Assembly: GCF_014252955.1 (NCBI RefSeq)
Contig: NZ_JACMIA010000001.1
Span: forward strand, 1,736,001-1,800,000
Direction of reading: 5' to 3'
Length of the DNA: 64,000 nt
From: Stappia sp. 28M-7
GTDB taxonomy: Bacteria; Pseudomonadota; Alphaproteobacteria; Rhizobiales; Stappiaceae
Part shown: piece after piece, positions 28,340 through 36,782 of the stretch
How positions within the stretch are numbered: the first letter of the stretch is position 1
Layout of the letters: each line of letters begins with the position of its first letter
Made by a program: the position numbers and the translations under genes
Notes under the pieces: generated by a model
The model's database searches: none
The model's input: the letters and a program-made list of their open reading frames with translations, nothing else
Told to the model about the DNA's origin: nothing

Positions 28340-28798
28340 ATGATCCGATTGAACATCAATGGCCAGGATCGCGAGATCGATGTCGATCCCGATACGCCGC
28401 TGCTCTGGGTCCTGCGCGACGAACTCGGCATGACCGGCACCAAATACGGCTGCGGCATCGCCGCCTGCGGTGCCTGCACCGTCCATCTCGACGGCATGGC
28501 CGTGCGCTCCTGCCAAACCATGGCGAGCGATGCGGAAGGCATGTCCATCGTCACCATCGAGGGTGTCGACGGCAAGGCGGCCAAGGCCGTCCAGGACGCC
28601 TGGCGCGAACTCGAAGTGCCGCAATGCGGCTACTGCCAGTCCGGCCAGATCCTGGCCGCCACTGCGCTTCTCGCCGAGACGCCGAAGCCGTCCGATGAGG
28701 ACATCGACATGGCGATGAGCGGCAATGTCTGTCGCTGTGCCACCTACACCCGTATCCGCGCGGCGATCCATCGCGCCGCCGACACGATGGAGGGCTGA
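28340..28798 (+). CDS. 2Fe-2S subunit of an isoquinoline 1-oxidoreductase-like molybdenum hydroxylase
   Basis: This 152 aa iron-sulfur subunit of the xanthine dehydrogenase family resembles IorA. The plant-type [2Fe-2S] motif [15 protein letters not shown] with a later Cys (RSCQ) sits in the N-terminal half. The second cluster's CGYCQSGQI and [10 protein letters not shown] sit in the C-terminal half. It carries electrons from the molybdenum subunit to an external acceptor. ATG 28340 follows GGAGGGACGG. It lies 4 bases before the large subunit gene and is divergent from the LysR gene. Confidence 0.93.
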   Translation: MIRLNINGQDREIDVDPDTPLLWVLRDELGMTGTKYGCGIAACGACTVHLDGMAVRSCQTMASDAEGMSIVTIEGVDGKAAKAVQDAWRELEVPQCGYCQSGQILAATALLAETPKPSDEDIDMAMSGNVCRCATYTRIRAAIHRAADTMEG

Positions 28799-28802
28799 GC
28801 TC

Positions 28803-31025
28803 ATGTTTCATGTCATGAAGCGAATGCAGGACGCCGCCGCGCGTCCCACCCGCCGCAACTTCCTGAAGATGTCGGCGGTCGCCGCCGGCGGTCTCGTCGT
28901 CGGCTCGCGGCTCGCACTGCCCGGCGCGGCACTGGCCGAAGGGGCTGCGGCGGAAGATGCCTTCACGCCCTTCATCCGGATCTCGCCGGACGGCCTCGTC
29001 ACGGTGCTGAACAAGCATCTCGACATGGGGCAGGGCAACGCCACCGGCCTTGCGACGCTCGTCGCCGAGGAACTTGACGCGGCCCCCGAGCAGATGCGGG
29101 CCGAGTTCGCCCCCGCCGATGTCGAGCGCTACAAGAACCTTGCCTTCGGCATGCAGGGCACCGGCGGCTCCACCGCCATTGCCAACTCTTTCGAGCAGTA
29201 TCGCAAGGCCGGCGCCACGGCCCGCGCCATGCTGGTTGCGGCGGCGGCAAAGGCCTGGGGCGTTCCGGCCGGCGAGATCACCATCTCCGGCGGCACGCTG
29301 TCGCACAGTTCGGGCAAGTCCGGCACGTTCGGCGAATTCGTCGAAGCGGCGGCGAAGCTGGAGGCTCCGGCCGAGGTGACGCTGAAGTCCCCCGACCAGT
29401 GGGTCTATATCGGCAAGTCCTTCCCGCGGCTCGACGTGCCGAACAAGACGGTCGGCGCGCCGAACACCTACGGCATGGACGTCCAGCGCGAGAACATGCT
29501 GGTCGCCGTGCTCACCCGTCCGCTGGCCTTCGGAGCGAAGGTGAAGTCCTTCAACGCCGATGCCGCCAAGGCGGTAAAGGGTGTCGTCGATGTCATCGAG
29601 GTGCCGGGCCATGGCGTCGCGGTGCTCGCGACCTCCACCTGGCCGGCGATCAAGGGCCGCGAGGCACTGGAGATCGAGTGGGACGAGGCTGGTGCCGAGA
29701 CCCGTTCGAGCGATGCCTTGTTCGCGGAGTATCGTGAACTGGCCGAAACGGCGGGGCCCGTGTTCCGCAACGACGGCGATGCGGAGGCTGCGATTGCGGG
29801 CGCTGCGACGGTGGTCGAGCAGGTCTTCGAGTTCCCGTATCTCGCCCATGGCATGATGGAGCCGATGGTGCTTACCATCCATGTCGAGGGCGACCGGGCA
29901 ACGCTCTGGTATCCCTCGCAGTTCCAGACGGTCGACCAGCAGACGGCGGCGACGGTGCTCGGCATCCCGGTACAGAACGTGACGATCAACACGCTCTACG
30001 GCGGCGGCTCGTTCGGCCGGCGCACATCGCCCGATGCACGCCACATCCTCGAGGCGGCGAGCATCGCCAAGATCTGGGGCAAGTCGCAGCCGATCAAGCT
30101 GGTCTACACCCGCGAGGACGACACCCGCGCCGGCTACTACCGGCCGATGGGCGTCCACAAGGTGCGTGCGGGGCTCGATGCCGACGGCAATCTCGTCGGC
30201 TGGCATCACCGCATCGTCCAGCAGTCGCTGATGTCCGGCACGTTCATGGAGCAGTTCATGGTCCATGACGGCATCGACGAGACCTCGGTCGAGGGCGTCA
30301 AGGATGCCAGCTACGCGATCCCGGCCTTCCATGCCGAGCTGCATTCGCCGAAGGTCGGCGTGCCGGTGCTGTGGTGGCGCTCGGTCGGCCACACCCAGAC
30401 GGGCTATGTCGTGGAAGCGATGATGGACAAGGCAGCCCGCGCCGCCGGCGTCGATCCGCTCGAGTTCCGCCGCCTGCACCTGTCGCAACCTTCCGGCATT
30501 GCCGAGCGCGACAAGGACAATGCCCGCAAGCTCGGTGTGCTGGACAAGGTCGCGCAGATGTCCGGCTGGTCTGGTTCGCAGAATGGCGAGCGGTTCCGCG
30601 GCATCGCCGTGCACAAGTCGTTCAACACCTATGTGGCCGAGGTCGCGGAGGTCAGCCGCCGCGAGGACGGAACCTTCCGGATCGAGAACGTGTGGTGTGC
30701 GGTCGACTGCGGCGTTGCGGTCAACCCGGACAACGTCAAGGCCCAGATGGAAGGCGGCATCGGCTACGGCCTTGCGGCGGTGCTGTTCAGCGAGATCACC
30801 CTGACCGACGGCCACGTGGATCAGCTGAACTTCGACACCTACCGTCCGCTGCGCATCGAGGAGATGCCGAAGGTCGAGGTCGAGGTTCTGGCCTCCGCCG
30901 AGGCCCCGTCGGGCGCCGGCGAGCCGGGCACCCCGCCGGTCGGTCCTGCTGTGGCGAACGCGATCCTTGCCGCCACCGGCGAGCTGCCGGCGGTCCTGCC
31001 GCTGACCAAGGCCGGTCTCGCGTAA
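28803..31025 (+). CDS. molybdopterin-binding subunit of an isoquinoline 1-oxidoreductase-like hydroxylase
   Basis: This 740 aa large subunit resembles IorB and aldehyde dehydrogenases of the one-chain type. A twin-arginine signal ([18 protein letters not shown]) shows export of the folded, cofactor-loaded enzyme to the periplasm. Molybdenum-cofactor motifs include [65 protein letters not shown] and the C-terminal [18 protein letters not shown], which holds the base-catalyst Glu. ATG 28803 follows GGAGGG; ATG 28815 is also possible. It hydroxylates an aldehyde or N-heterocycle. No cytochrome subunit or XdhC-type maturation gene is beside it. Confidence 0.92.
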   Translation: MFHVMKRMQDAAARPTRRNFLKMSAVAAGGLVVGSRLALPGAALAEGAAAEDAFTPFIRISPDGLVTVLNKHLDMGQGNATGLATLVAEELDAAPEQMRAEFAPADVERYKNLAFGMQGTGGSTAIANSFEQYRKAGATARAMLVAAAAKAWGVPAGEITISGGTLSHSSGKSGTFGEFVEAAAKLEAPAEVTLKSPDQWVYIGKSFPRLDVPNKTVGAPNTYGMDVQRENMLVAVLTRPLAFGAKVKSFNADAAKAVKGVVDVIEVPGHGVAVLATSTWPAIKGREALEIEWDEAGAETRSSDALFAEYRELAETAGPVFRNDGDAEAAIAGAATVVEQVFEFPYLAHGMMEPMVLTIHVEGDRATLWYPSQFQTVDQQTAATVLGIPVQNVTINTLYGGGSFGRRTSPDARHILEAASIAKIWGKSQPIKLVYTREDDTRAGYYRPMGVHKVRAGLDADGNLVGWHHRIVQQSLMSGTFMEQFMVHDGIDETSVEGVKDASYAIPAFHAELHSPKVGVPVLWWRSVGHTQTGYVVEAMMDKAARAAGVDPLEFRRLHLSQPSGIAERDKDNARKLGVLDKVAQMSGWSGSQNGERFRGIAVHKSFNTYVAEVAEVSRREDGTFRIENVWCAVDCGVAVNPDNVKAQMEGGIGYGLAAVLFSEITLTDGHVDQLNFDTYRPLRIEEMPKVEVEVLASAEAPSGAGEPGTPPVGPAVANAILAATGELPAVLPLTKAGLA

Positions 31026-31054
31026 GGTCCGTTGCTTCGGATCCAATATGAACG

Positions 31055-31092
31055 AACGGGCCGGCGCGCTTTCGCACGCCGGCCCGTTTTCT
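31055..31092 (+). terminator. terminator after the molybdenum hydroxylase genes
   Basis: A perfect 12-bp stem (AACGGGCCGGCG at 31055-31066 with CGCCGGCCCGTT at 31077-31088) is followed by TTTTC. It lies between convergent genes and probably ends the iorAB-like transcript. Confidence 0.8.
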
Positions 31093-31108
31093 TGCGGTCT
31101 GCGCGTTC

Positions 31109-31690
31109 TCAGTAGACGCGGATGCGCGCCGGGATCGGATTGCCCTTGAACCGGACCGCGCCGATATACTCGCCCGCATCGGTCAAGGTCAGCGTGCCGA
31201 CAAAGTCGCCGACGTTGAACAGCATCGTATCGCCCTTGAGCGTCAGCGACTTGCCTTCATAGCAGGCGCCTCTGTTGTAGAAATCGATACAGCCCTGTTG
31301 CCGGCTGCGGTAGCGCACCTCGTAGGAGAACACCGTGCCGTTGTCCTTGAGAAACCTCTGAACCTTCTCGTTGGCTCCGTTCGGCGCCAGCTCCAGGTCG
31401 ATCCGCGGCAGCGCCATCAGCGCGTCGAAGGCGATCTGCTGGCGCAGGATCGGGTCGCGGGCACTCGCCAGTCCCGCGCGCGTTGCGTAGGCGCGCATCA
31501 CCGGCTGGTCGGAGCAGGCCAGCCCCTGATAGGCGAAGAAGCGGTCGATCGGGTCCGCATTCGCATCCGACAGCACGTCGCGATACTGCTTGAGTTCGTC
31601 CTGCGACATCGTCTTGTACTCGTCGCAGGCCCATCCGGACGTCGTCATGGCCAGCAAGGCCGGAATGGCGAGTGTCAGGAGTTTTTTCAT
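31109..31690 (-). CDS. secreted protein of unknown function
   Basis: This 193 aa protein has a clear signal peptide (KKLLTLAIPALLAMTTSGWA) with the mature protein starting CDEYKTMSQDELKQYRDVL. A helical region (DPIDRFFAYQGLACSDQPVMRAYATRAGLASARDP) and a C-terminal beta-rich part (LTLKGDTMLFNVGDFVGTLTLTDAGEYIGAVRFKG) follow. Six or so cysteines suggest disulfides in the periplasm. I do not recognise the family. The ATG at 31690 overlaps the stop of the upstream anchored protein as ATGA, so the two are made together. The first mature residue is cysteine after WA, so lipoprotein processing was considered, but the lipobox is poor. Confidence 0.75.
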   Translation of the reverse strand: MKKLLTLAIPALLAMTTSGWACDEYKTMSQDELKQYRDVLSDANADPIDRFFAYQGLACSDQPVMRAYATRAGLASARDPILRQQIAFDALMALPRIDLELAPNGANEKVQRFLKDNGTVFSYEVRYRSRQQGCIDFYNRGACYEGKSLTLKGDTMLFNVGDFVGTLTLTDAGEYIGAVRFKGNPIPARIRVY

Positions 31691-32559
31691 CTGCCCTGTT
31701 GCCCCGTCTGGTTCGGTTGTTCGGTGATCGCGACGTATTGCACGCCGTGCGAAGTCTGCACATTGAAGGTGGCGAGGCAGCCGGGAAACACCTGTGTCGG
31801 CGCGGCCGAGGTCACGCGGTAGGTCCACGGCGCCAGCGTTCCCTGCCGCCTGAAGGGGAAGGTGCGATCCTGGTTTTCCAGCAGGATGCCGAGCGCGCTC
31901 GGCCTTGCCTGGAATGCGCCATGGCCGCACAGGCTGAACGTTTCCGATGCCAGTACGTTGATGCTGCGCGGCGTCGCCGGCGCGGCCGCCTGCACCTCGC
32001 GCTGCGGTGTCCGGTGCATCGGTACGGCAACGCCCGGGTCGCTGCGGGAGGCGAGCTCGATGTCCTGAGGGGCGTCCTGTTCGTCGGCCTTCGGGGCCGG
32101 CGTCTCCAGCGGCCGCAGCGGCATGTCGTGGGCCGGCTCACGCGCGGCCGCTTTGGGTTCGGGCAGTGGCTCCGCGGTGGCTATCGGCGGAGGTTCTGCC
32201 TGCCGGGTATCGGCCTTTGCGGCCCCCGCCTGCGGTGGCTCGGCCGGGCTCTGCGGGGTCTTGACGGCGGCGGGAGGGGCAGTCTGTGCGACCTGCGCCG
32301 GCGCGGGCGTGCTCGGCGGCTGCTCAGCAGGAGGTGCTGTGAGCGGTGCAGCCTTCGTTTCCGGCGGCGGCGCTGCTGCCGGCGTTGCCACCTGTATTGG
32401 TGCAGGCGCAGTGGGGTGCTGCTGGGTGGCGACATAGGTGTAGATGGCAATGCCGACGCCCGCGACCGTACTCAGCGCGCCGATGGGAGCCCAGATCGGG
32501 TGCTTGGAGAACCGTTCGAGCGCGCCGGCCTGCCGCTGGTCGGAGTGAGCGTCGTCCAT
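31687..32559 (-). CDS. membrane-anchored proline-rich protein of unknown function
   Basis: This 290 aa protein has a short cytoplasmic N-terminus (SDQRQAGALERFSKHPIWAP), one membrane helix (IGALSTVAGVGIAIYTYVA, about residues 26-44) and a long Pro/Ala-rich spacer of some 140 residues. A compact C-terminal domain (ASETFSLCGHGAFQARPS...YRVTSAAPTQVFPGCLATFNV) carries two cysteines. The layout suits a periplasm-spanning envelope protein holding its end domain away from the membrane. I do not recognise the end domain. It is translationally coupled (ATGA) to the secreted protein downstream, implying joint function. Confidence 0.75.
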   Translation of the reverse strand: MDDAHSDQRQAGALERFSKHPIWAPIGALSTVAGVGIAIYTYVATQQHPTAPAPIQVATPAAAPPPETKAAPLTAPPAEQPPSTPAPAQVAQTAPPAAVKTPQSPAEPPQAGAAKADTRQAEPPPIATAEPLPEPKAAAREPAHDMPLRPLETPAPKADEQDAPQDIELASRSDPGVAVPMHRTPQREVQAAAPATPRSINVLASETFSLCGHGAFQARPSALGILLENQDRTFPFRRQGTLAPWTYRVTSAAPTQVFPGCLATFNVQTSHGVQYVAITEQPNQTGQQGR

Positions 32560-32870
32560 CTCGTCGAAAAAGCCCCGTTCGCGGCGTCGCCGCTCAAGTC
32601 ACGTCACGAACCCATGTTGCCCTCCACGGCATCCGGACGGACAACCGAGGGGCAAGAACTGCATGCAGCCCCACTTTAGGCGTGCCGGGGAGGTGGTGTC
32701 GAGGCCCTGACGGCCATTCCGGCCCCCGACATAATGTCATTGGCCGATGGTTTTTTTGCATTTCCGTGCAAGGGCATTGCGGCCCTAGCATTTTCTCCTT
32801 CGTCCGGTTTCCGTCGCGGCCCATGCGGGCAGCGTCCGGGCCGGCTTGGCACCCTTTGCAGGGAGGGGAG
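32560..32870. other. intergenic region before the alcohol dehydrogenase gene
   Basis: No gene is supported here. It should hold divergent promoters for the leftward envelope pair and the rightward dehydrogenase. An AT-richer patch at about 32728-32800 (ATAATGTCATT...GGTTTTTTTGCATTT) is the likeliest promoter site, but I cannot assign boxes with confidence. Confidence 0.4.
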
Positions 32871-34019
32871 ATGCAGCCTTTCACCACCAATCAGGTGCCG
32901 CGCATCGTTGCGGGCCCGGGGCGCAGCAGCGAGATCGGCGCCATCGTCACCGAGCTTGCCGGGGCGGGGGCCTGCGTGCTGCTGGTCGCCGACAACGGCC
33001 TGACCGGCATCGGGCTGACGCAGCGCATCGCCGGCGTGCTCAAGGATGGCGGCCACCGCGTCGTCACCCATGACGCCATTGTCAGCGATCCGAAGGAGCC
33101 GGCCGTGGCCGAGGCGGTGCGCGTCGCCCGCCAGGAGGGAGTTGGCGCCGTCGTCTGCCTTGGCGGCGGCTCGGCCCTCGATGCGGGCAAGCTTGTCTCC
33201 GCGATGATCGGCGCGTGCGGAAAGCTCGAGGACTACCGCCTTGCCGCCGCCGCGCTGCCCGTGGCGCGGGTGCCGCTGGTCTGCGTGCCGACCACCGCCG
33301 GCACCGGCTCCGAGGCGACTGCCGTCTCGGTCATTTCCGATGCCGGGGGCACCAAGTACTGGTATTGGGCGCCGGCCCTGAAGCCCGATGTCGCCCTGCT
33401 CGACGCGCGGCTCACCACCGGCCTGCCGCCCCAGCTGACGGCGGCCTGCGGCGTCGACGCCATCGTCCATGCCATGGAGGCGGCGACGGGCCGCGCCGCC
33501 TTTGCCGAGAACTCCCGCATCTGCCACGAGGCAATCCGCCTCGCCACCTCGCATATCGACCGCGCCGTCGCCGAGCCGAACGACCTGGAAGCGCGCGGCG
33601 CCATGCTGCTTGCCGCCACCTGGGCCGGCATCGGCATCGACAATGCCGGAACGGGCATGGCCCACAACATCGCCCATGCGCTGGCAAGCCTCGTGCCGAT
33701 CCATCACGGCCGCGCCGTCGCCATCGGCATGGCCGCTTCGCTCGGCTGGTCGATGGAAGGGGAGGAGGAGGCCTATACGGAGGTCGCCCGCGCCTTCGGC
33801 TGCGCCCATTACGGCGAGCTGCCGATGGCGTTTTCCGGTCTTGTCCGCCGTCTCGGCATCCGCCTGTCGCTGGCAGCCGACATCAACCGGCTGAGCCCGG
33901 AACGCCTTGCCGCGCGCATGGCCGCGCCGGAGAACGCGCCGATGCGCGCCGCCAGCCGCCGCCTCGTCACCGACGAGGACCTGCTGCTGCTGGCCGAGCG
34001 CGCGCTCGGCTTCGGTTGA
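32871..34019 (+). CDS. iron-containing alcohol dehydrogenase
   Basis: This 382 aa group III (iron-dependent) alcohol dehydrogenase is cytoplasmic and uses NAD(P). The nucleotide motif VVCLGGGSALDAGK lies near residue 95. The metal-binding region includes TTAGTGSEATAVSVI, CGVDAIVHAMEAATG and GMAHNIAHALASLVPIHHG, with the conserved Asp and His residues. ATG 32871 has GGGAGGGGAG directly before it. The substrate could be a short alcohol, lactaldehyde or maleylacetate. The LysR gene 20 bases downstream on the same strand suggests control by that regulator. Confidence 0.92.
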   Translation: MQPFTTNQVPRIVAGPGRSSEIGAIVTELAGAGACVLLVADNGLTGIGLTQRIAGVLKDGGHRVVTHDAIVSDPKEPAVAEAVRVARQEGVGAVVCLGGGSALDAGKLVSAMIGACGKLEDYRLAAAALPVARVPLVCVPTTAGTGSEATAVSVISDAGGTKYWYWAPALKPDVALLDARLTTGLPPQLTAACGVDAIVHAMEAATGRAAFAENSRICHEAIRLATSHIDRAVAEPNDLEARGAMLLAATWAGIGIDNAGTGMAHNIAHALASLVPIHHGRAVAIGMAASLGWSMEGEEEAYTEVARAFGCAHYGELPMAFSGLVRRLGIRLSLAADINRLSPERLAARMAAPENAPMRAASRRLVTDEDLLLLAERALGFG

Positions 34020-34039
34020 AGACAGGGAAAGGGCTGCCG

Positions 34040-35074
34040 ATGAACCCTTTGCAGCCGGACGCTGCCGTCGTAGCCTTCACCGAGCGGCGGGAGGATACGC
34101 GCCGCCCGGAACCTGTGAGCATGACCGCAAGCCCGATCGACCGCCGCCGTCTGCCGCTCAACTCGCTGCGCGCCTTCGAGGCCGCTGCGCGGCAGATGAG
34201 CTTCACCCGCGCGGCCGAGAGCCTCGGTGTCACCCAGAGCGCCGTCAGCCGCCATGTCCTCAACCTCGAGGAGGTGATCGGCGCCCAGCTGTTCGAGCGG
34301 CGCGGCTCCTCTCTGGCTCTTACCGCCGCCGGGCAGGACCTCATCGGCAACGTCACCCCGGCCCTCGACCGGCTCCAGGCCGGGCTCAACGCCATCTGCG
34401 AGATCGACCGCGGCGGCACGCTGCGCCTTGCCCTGCCGCCGTCCTTCGCCATTCGCATGGCCGCGCCGATCATCGAGACCTGCCGGGCGCAAGGCGGCGT
34501 CGCCATCGAGATCGACACGCCCTACGTGCTGGAAAGCCTCGACAGCACGGTTCACGACGCGGCCGTCGTCTTCTCCCGTCCGCGTGTCACCGACCAGGTG
34601 ATGGACCTGTTGTGGATGGAGGAGCTGACCCTTTTGTGCCGGCCGGACATGGCGCCGCGCGTGCGGGAGGAGGGGATCGCCGCAGCGCTTGCCCGCGAGA
34701 CCGTCATCCACATCCGCAACGAGGCGGGTCGCCACACCGCCTGGGTGGAGTTGTTGCGCGCCGCCGGCGTTACCGCCACCCTGCCGCAGGGCATCGTCTT
34801 CGACACCGCGCATATGGCACTGGACTTCGCCGCCCGCGAGGGCGGGCTGGTCGTCGCCGACCGCCGGCTCGCCGCGCGCGACATCGCCGAAGGGCGTCTT
34901 GCCGCTCCGCTTTCCGTCACTGCCGCCTCCGGCTTCGGCTATTTCATGCTGTTCCGCCCGGACGACCTGCAGCGCGAGGCGGTGCAGATCTTCCGCCGCC
35001 GCATGCTGACCGAGTTCGCGCCTTCGCTGGAGCGCCTGCCGGCGGGAAGCGAGCGGGCGCAAGGGGCGGCTTGA
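34040..35074 (+). CDS. LysR family regulator, GcvA-like
   Basis: This 344 aa regulator has the GcvA-type N-terminus RLPLNSLRAFEAAARQMSFTRAAESLGVTQSAVSRHV as its winged helix, then an effector domain of type 2 periplasmic-binding fold (GGTLRLALPPSFAIRMAAP...). From ATG 34040 the protein has a 35-residue extension before the helix; ATG 34121 would remove it and is equally plausible. It follows the dehydrogenase gene closely, so both are probably one transcript. GcvA-like regulators often respond to amino-acid or one-carbon signals. The sox operon lies 134 bases downstream and could also be a target, which is inference. Confidence 0.9.
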   Translation: MNPLQPDAAVVAFTERREDTRRPEPVSMTASPIDRRRLPLNSLRAFEAAARQMSFTRAAESLGVTQSAVSRHVLNLEEVIGAQLFERRGSSLALTAAGQDLIGNVTPALDRLQAGLNAICEIDRGGTLRLALPPSFAIRMAAPIIETCRAQGGVAIEIDTPYVLESLDSTVHDAAVVFSRPRVTDQVMDLLWMEELTLLCRPDMAPRVREEGIAAALARETVIHIRNEAGRHTAWVELLRAAGVTATLPQGIVFDTAHMALDFAAREGGLVVADRRLAARDIAEGRLAAPLSVTAASGFGYFMLFRPDDLQREAVQIFRRRMLTEFAPSLERLPAGSERAQGAA

Positions 35075-35208
35075 ACGCCGGTTGTCGTGCGGGTCGCATA
35101 TGCGACAGCGGCGGGACGGATATCGGCCATTGGGCCTTTCTCGTCGGCGGGTTAGGCTGGCTCCGCCCTCCGTTTTTTTAACCGGGCCTGCCCACCAGGA
35201 AGGACGTC

Positions 35209-36474
35209 TTGCCCTTGCAGAAATATTCGGCCCTCTCGCTGCTGCGCAACGCCCTGTCCGGACACCGCGACTGGCAGCCCGCCTGGCGTAAGCCCGATCC
35301 CAAACCCGCCTACGATGCGATCATCGTGGGCGGCGGCGGCCATGGTCTTTCGACCGCCTATTACCTCGCCAAGGAGCACGGCCTTACCAATATCGCGGTG
35401 CTGGAAAAGGGCTGGCTCGGCTCCGGCAATATCGGCCGCAACACGACGATCGTGCGCTCCAATTATATGCTGCCGGACAACAATCGCTTCTACGAGTGGT
35501 CGATGAAGCTGTGGGAGGGCCTGTCGCTCGACCTCAATTACAATGTGATGTTCTCTCAGCGCGGCGTCCTCAACCTGGCGCACACGCCGTCCCAGCTGGA
35601 CGACTACGCCCGGCGCGGAAACTCCATGCGGCTGGAGGGCATCGACGCGGAACTGCTTGGCCGCGAGGAGGTCGCGCGCATGGTCCCGGGCCTCGACATG
35701 TCGCCAAGCGCGCGCTTCCCGGTGCTGGGCGGGCTTTTGCAGCCGCGCGCCGGCACCGCCCGCCACGACGCCGTCGCCTGGGGCTACGCACGCGCTGCCG
35801 ATGCGCGCGGCGTCGACATCATCGAGAACTGCGAGGTCACGGGTTTCCTGCGCGAGGGCGGGCGGATCGTCGGCGTCGAGACGACGCGCGGCGAGATCCG
35901 CGCGCCCAAGGTCGGCGTTGCCGTGGCCGGCAGCACCTCGCAGGTGCTGCGTCTCGCCGGCATCGAGCGTCTGCCGATCGAAAGCCATGTGCTGCAGGCC
36001 TTCGTCTCCGAGCCGGTCAAACCGATCCTCGACTGCGTCGTCACGTTCGGCGCCGGCCATCTCTACATCTCCCAGTCCGACAAGGGCGGGCTGGTCTTCG
36101 GCGGCGACATCGACAAGTACAATTCCTACGCCCAGCGGGGCAATCTGCCGGTGGTCGAGCACGTCATGTCGGAGGTGAGCGTGATGCTGCCCTTCGTCTC
36201 GCGCCTGCGGCTGCTGCGCAACTGGGGCGGCATCATGGACATGAGCATGGACGGCAGCCCGATCATCACGACCGGCCCGCTGCCCGGCCTCTACCTCAAT
36301 GCCGGCTGGTGCTATGGCGGCTTCAAGGCAACGCCCGCCTCCGGCTGGTGCTTCGCCTGGACGATGGCCAGGGACGAGCCGCACCCGCTCAACGCCCCCT
36401 TCACGCTCGACCGGTTCCAGCGCGGCTACGTTCTCGACGAGCGCGGCGCCGGCCCCTATCCGAAGATGCACTGA
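35209..36474 (+). CDS. soxB: sarcosine oxidase subunit beta
   Basis: This 421 aa flavoprotein subunit of heterotetrameric sarcosine oxidase demethylates sarcosine to glycine and passes the C1 unit to tetrahydrofolate, making 5,10-methylene-tetrahydrofolate and peroxide. The FAD dinucleotide motif IIVGGGGHGLSTAYYLAKE is near residue 35. The family start KYSALSLLRNALSGH and NIGRNTTIVRSNYMLPDNN are typical. No ATG fits: the start must be TTG at 35209 or TTG at 35215, both downstream of AGGAAGGA at 35197-35204. It is the first gene of a soxBDAG operon in the canonical order. Confidence 0.93.
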   Translation: MPLQKYSALSLLRNALSGHRDWQPAWRKPDPKPAYDAIIVGGGGHGLSTAYYLAKEHGLTNIAVLEKGWLGSGNIGRNTTIVRSNYMLPDNNRFYEWSMKLWEGLSLDLNYNVMFSQRGVLNLAHTPSQLDDYARRGNSMRLEGIDAELLGREEVARMVPGLDMSPSARFPVLGGLLQPRAGTARHDAVAWGYARAADARGVDIIENCEVTGFLREGGRIVGVETTRGEIRAPKVGVAVAGSTSQVLRLAGIERLPIESHVLQAFVSEPVKPILDCVVTFGAGHLYISQSDKGGLVFGGDIDKYNSYAQRGNLPVVEHVMSEVSVMLPFVSRLRLLRNWGGIMDMSMDGSPIITTGPLPGLYLNAGWCYGGFKATPASGWCFAWTMARDEPHPLNAPFTLDRFQRGYVLDERGAGPYPKMH

Positions 36475-36488
36475 GAGGACGCCCGCCC

Positions 36489-36782
36489 ATGCGCATCCAT
36501 TGTCCCTGCTGCGGGCCGCGCGGCGTCGCCGAGTTCTCCTATGGCGGCGATGGCACCATTCGCCGGCCGGATCTCGCCGTTACCGACACCGACGCCCATG
36601 TCGCCTATGTCTATGAGCGGGAAAACCCGCGAGGGCCCCATGTCGAGCTCTGGCACCATATCGGCGGCTGCCGCCACTGGCTGCGGGTGACGCGCGACAC
36701 GCTGACCCACGAGATCAGCAGCGTCGAGATGGCCGGGCGCTTTGCCGGCGATGCCGCGCGCATGCCGGGAGCGGGCGCATGA
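36489..36782 (+). CDS. soxD: sarcosine oxidase subunit delta
   Basis: This 97 aa zinc-binding small subunit of sarcosine oxidase carries zinc ligands in the N-terminal CPCCGPRG (Cys5 and Cys8) and in HHIGGCRHW. It also has family segments GVAEFSYGGDG and RVTRDTLTHEI. It packs against the alpha subunit and is needed for assembly. It lies 14 bases after soxB, and its stop overlaps the soxA start as ATGA. Confidence 0.93.
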   Translation: MRIHCPCCGPRGVAEFSYGGDGTIRRPDLAVTDTDAHVAYVYERENPRGPHVELWHHIGGCRHWLRVTRDTLTHEISSVEMAGRFAGDAARMPGAGA

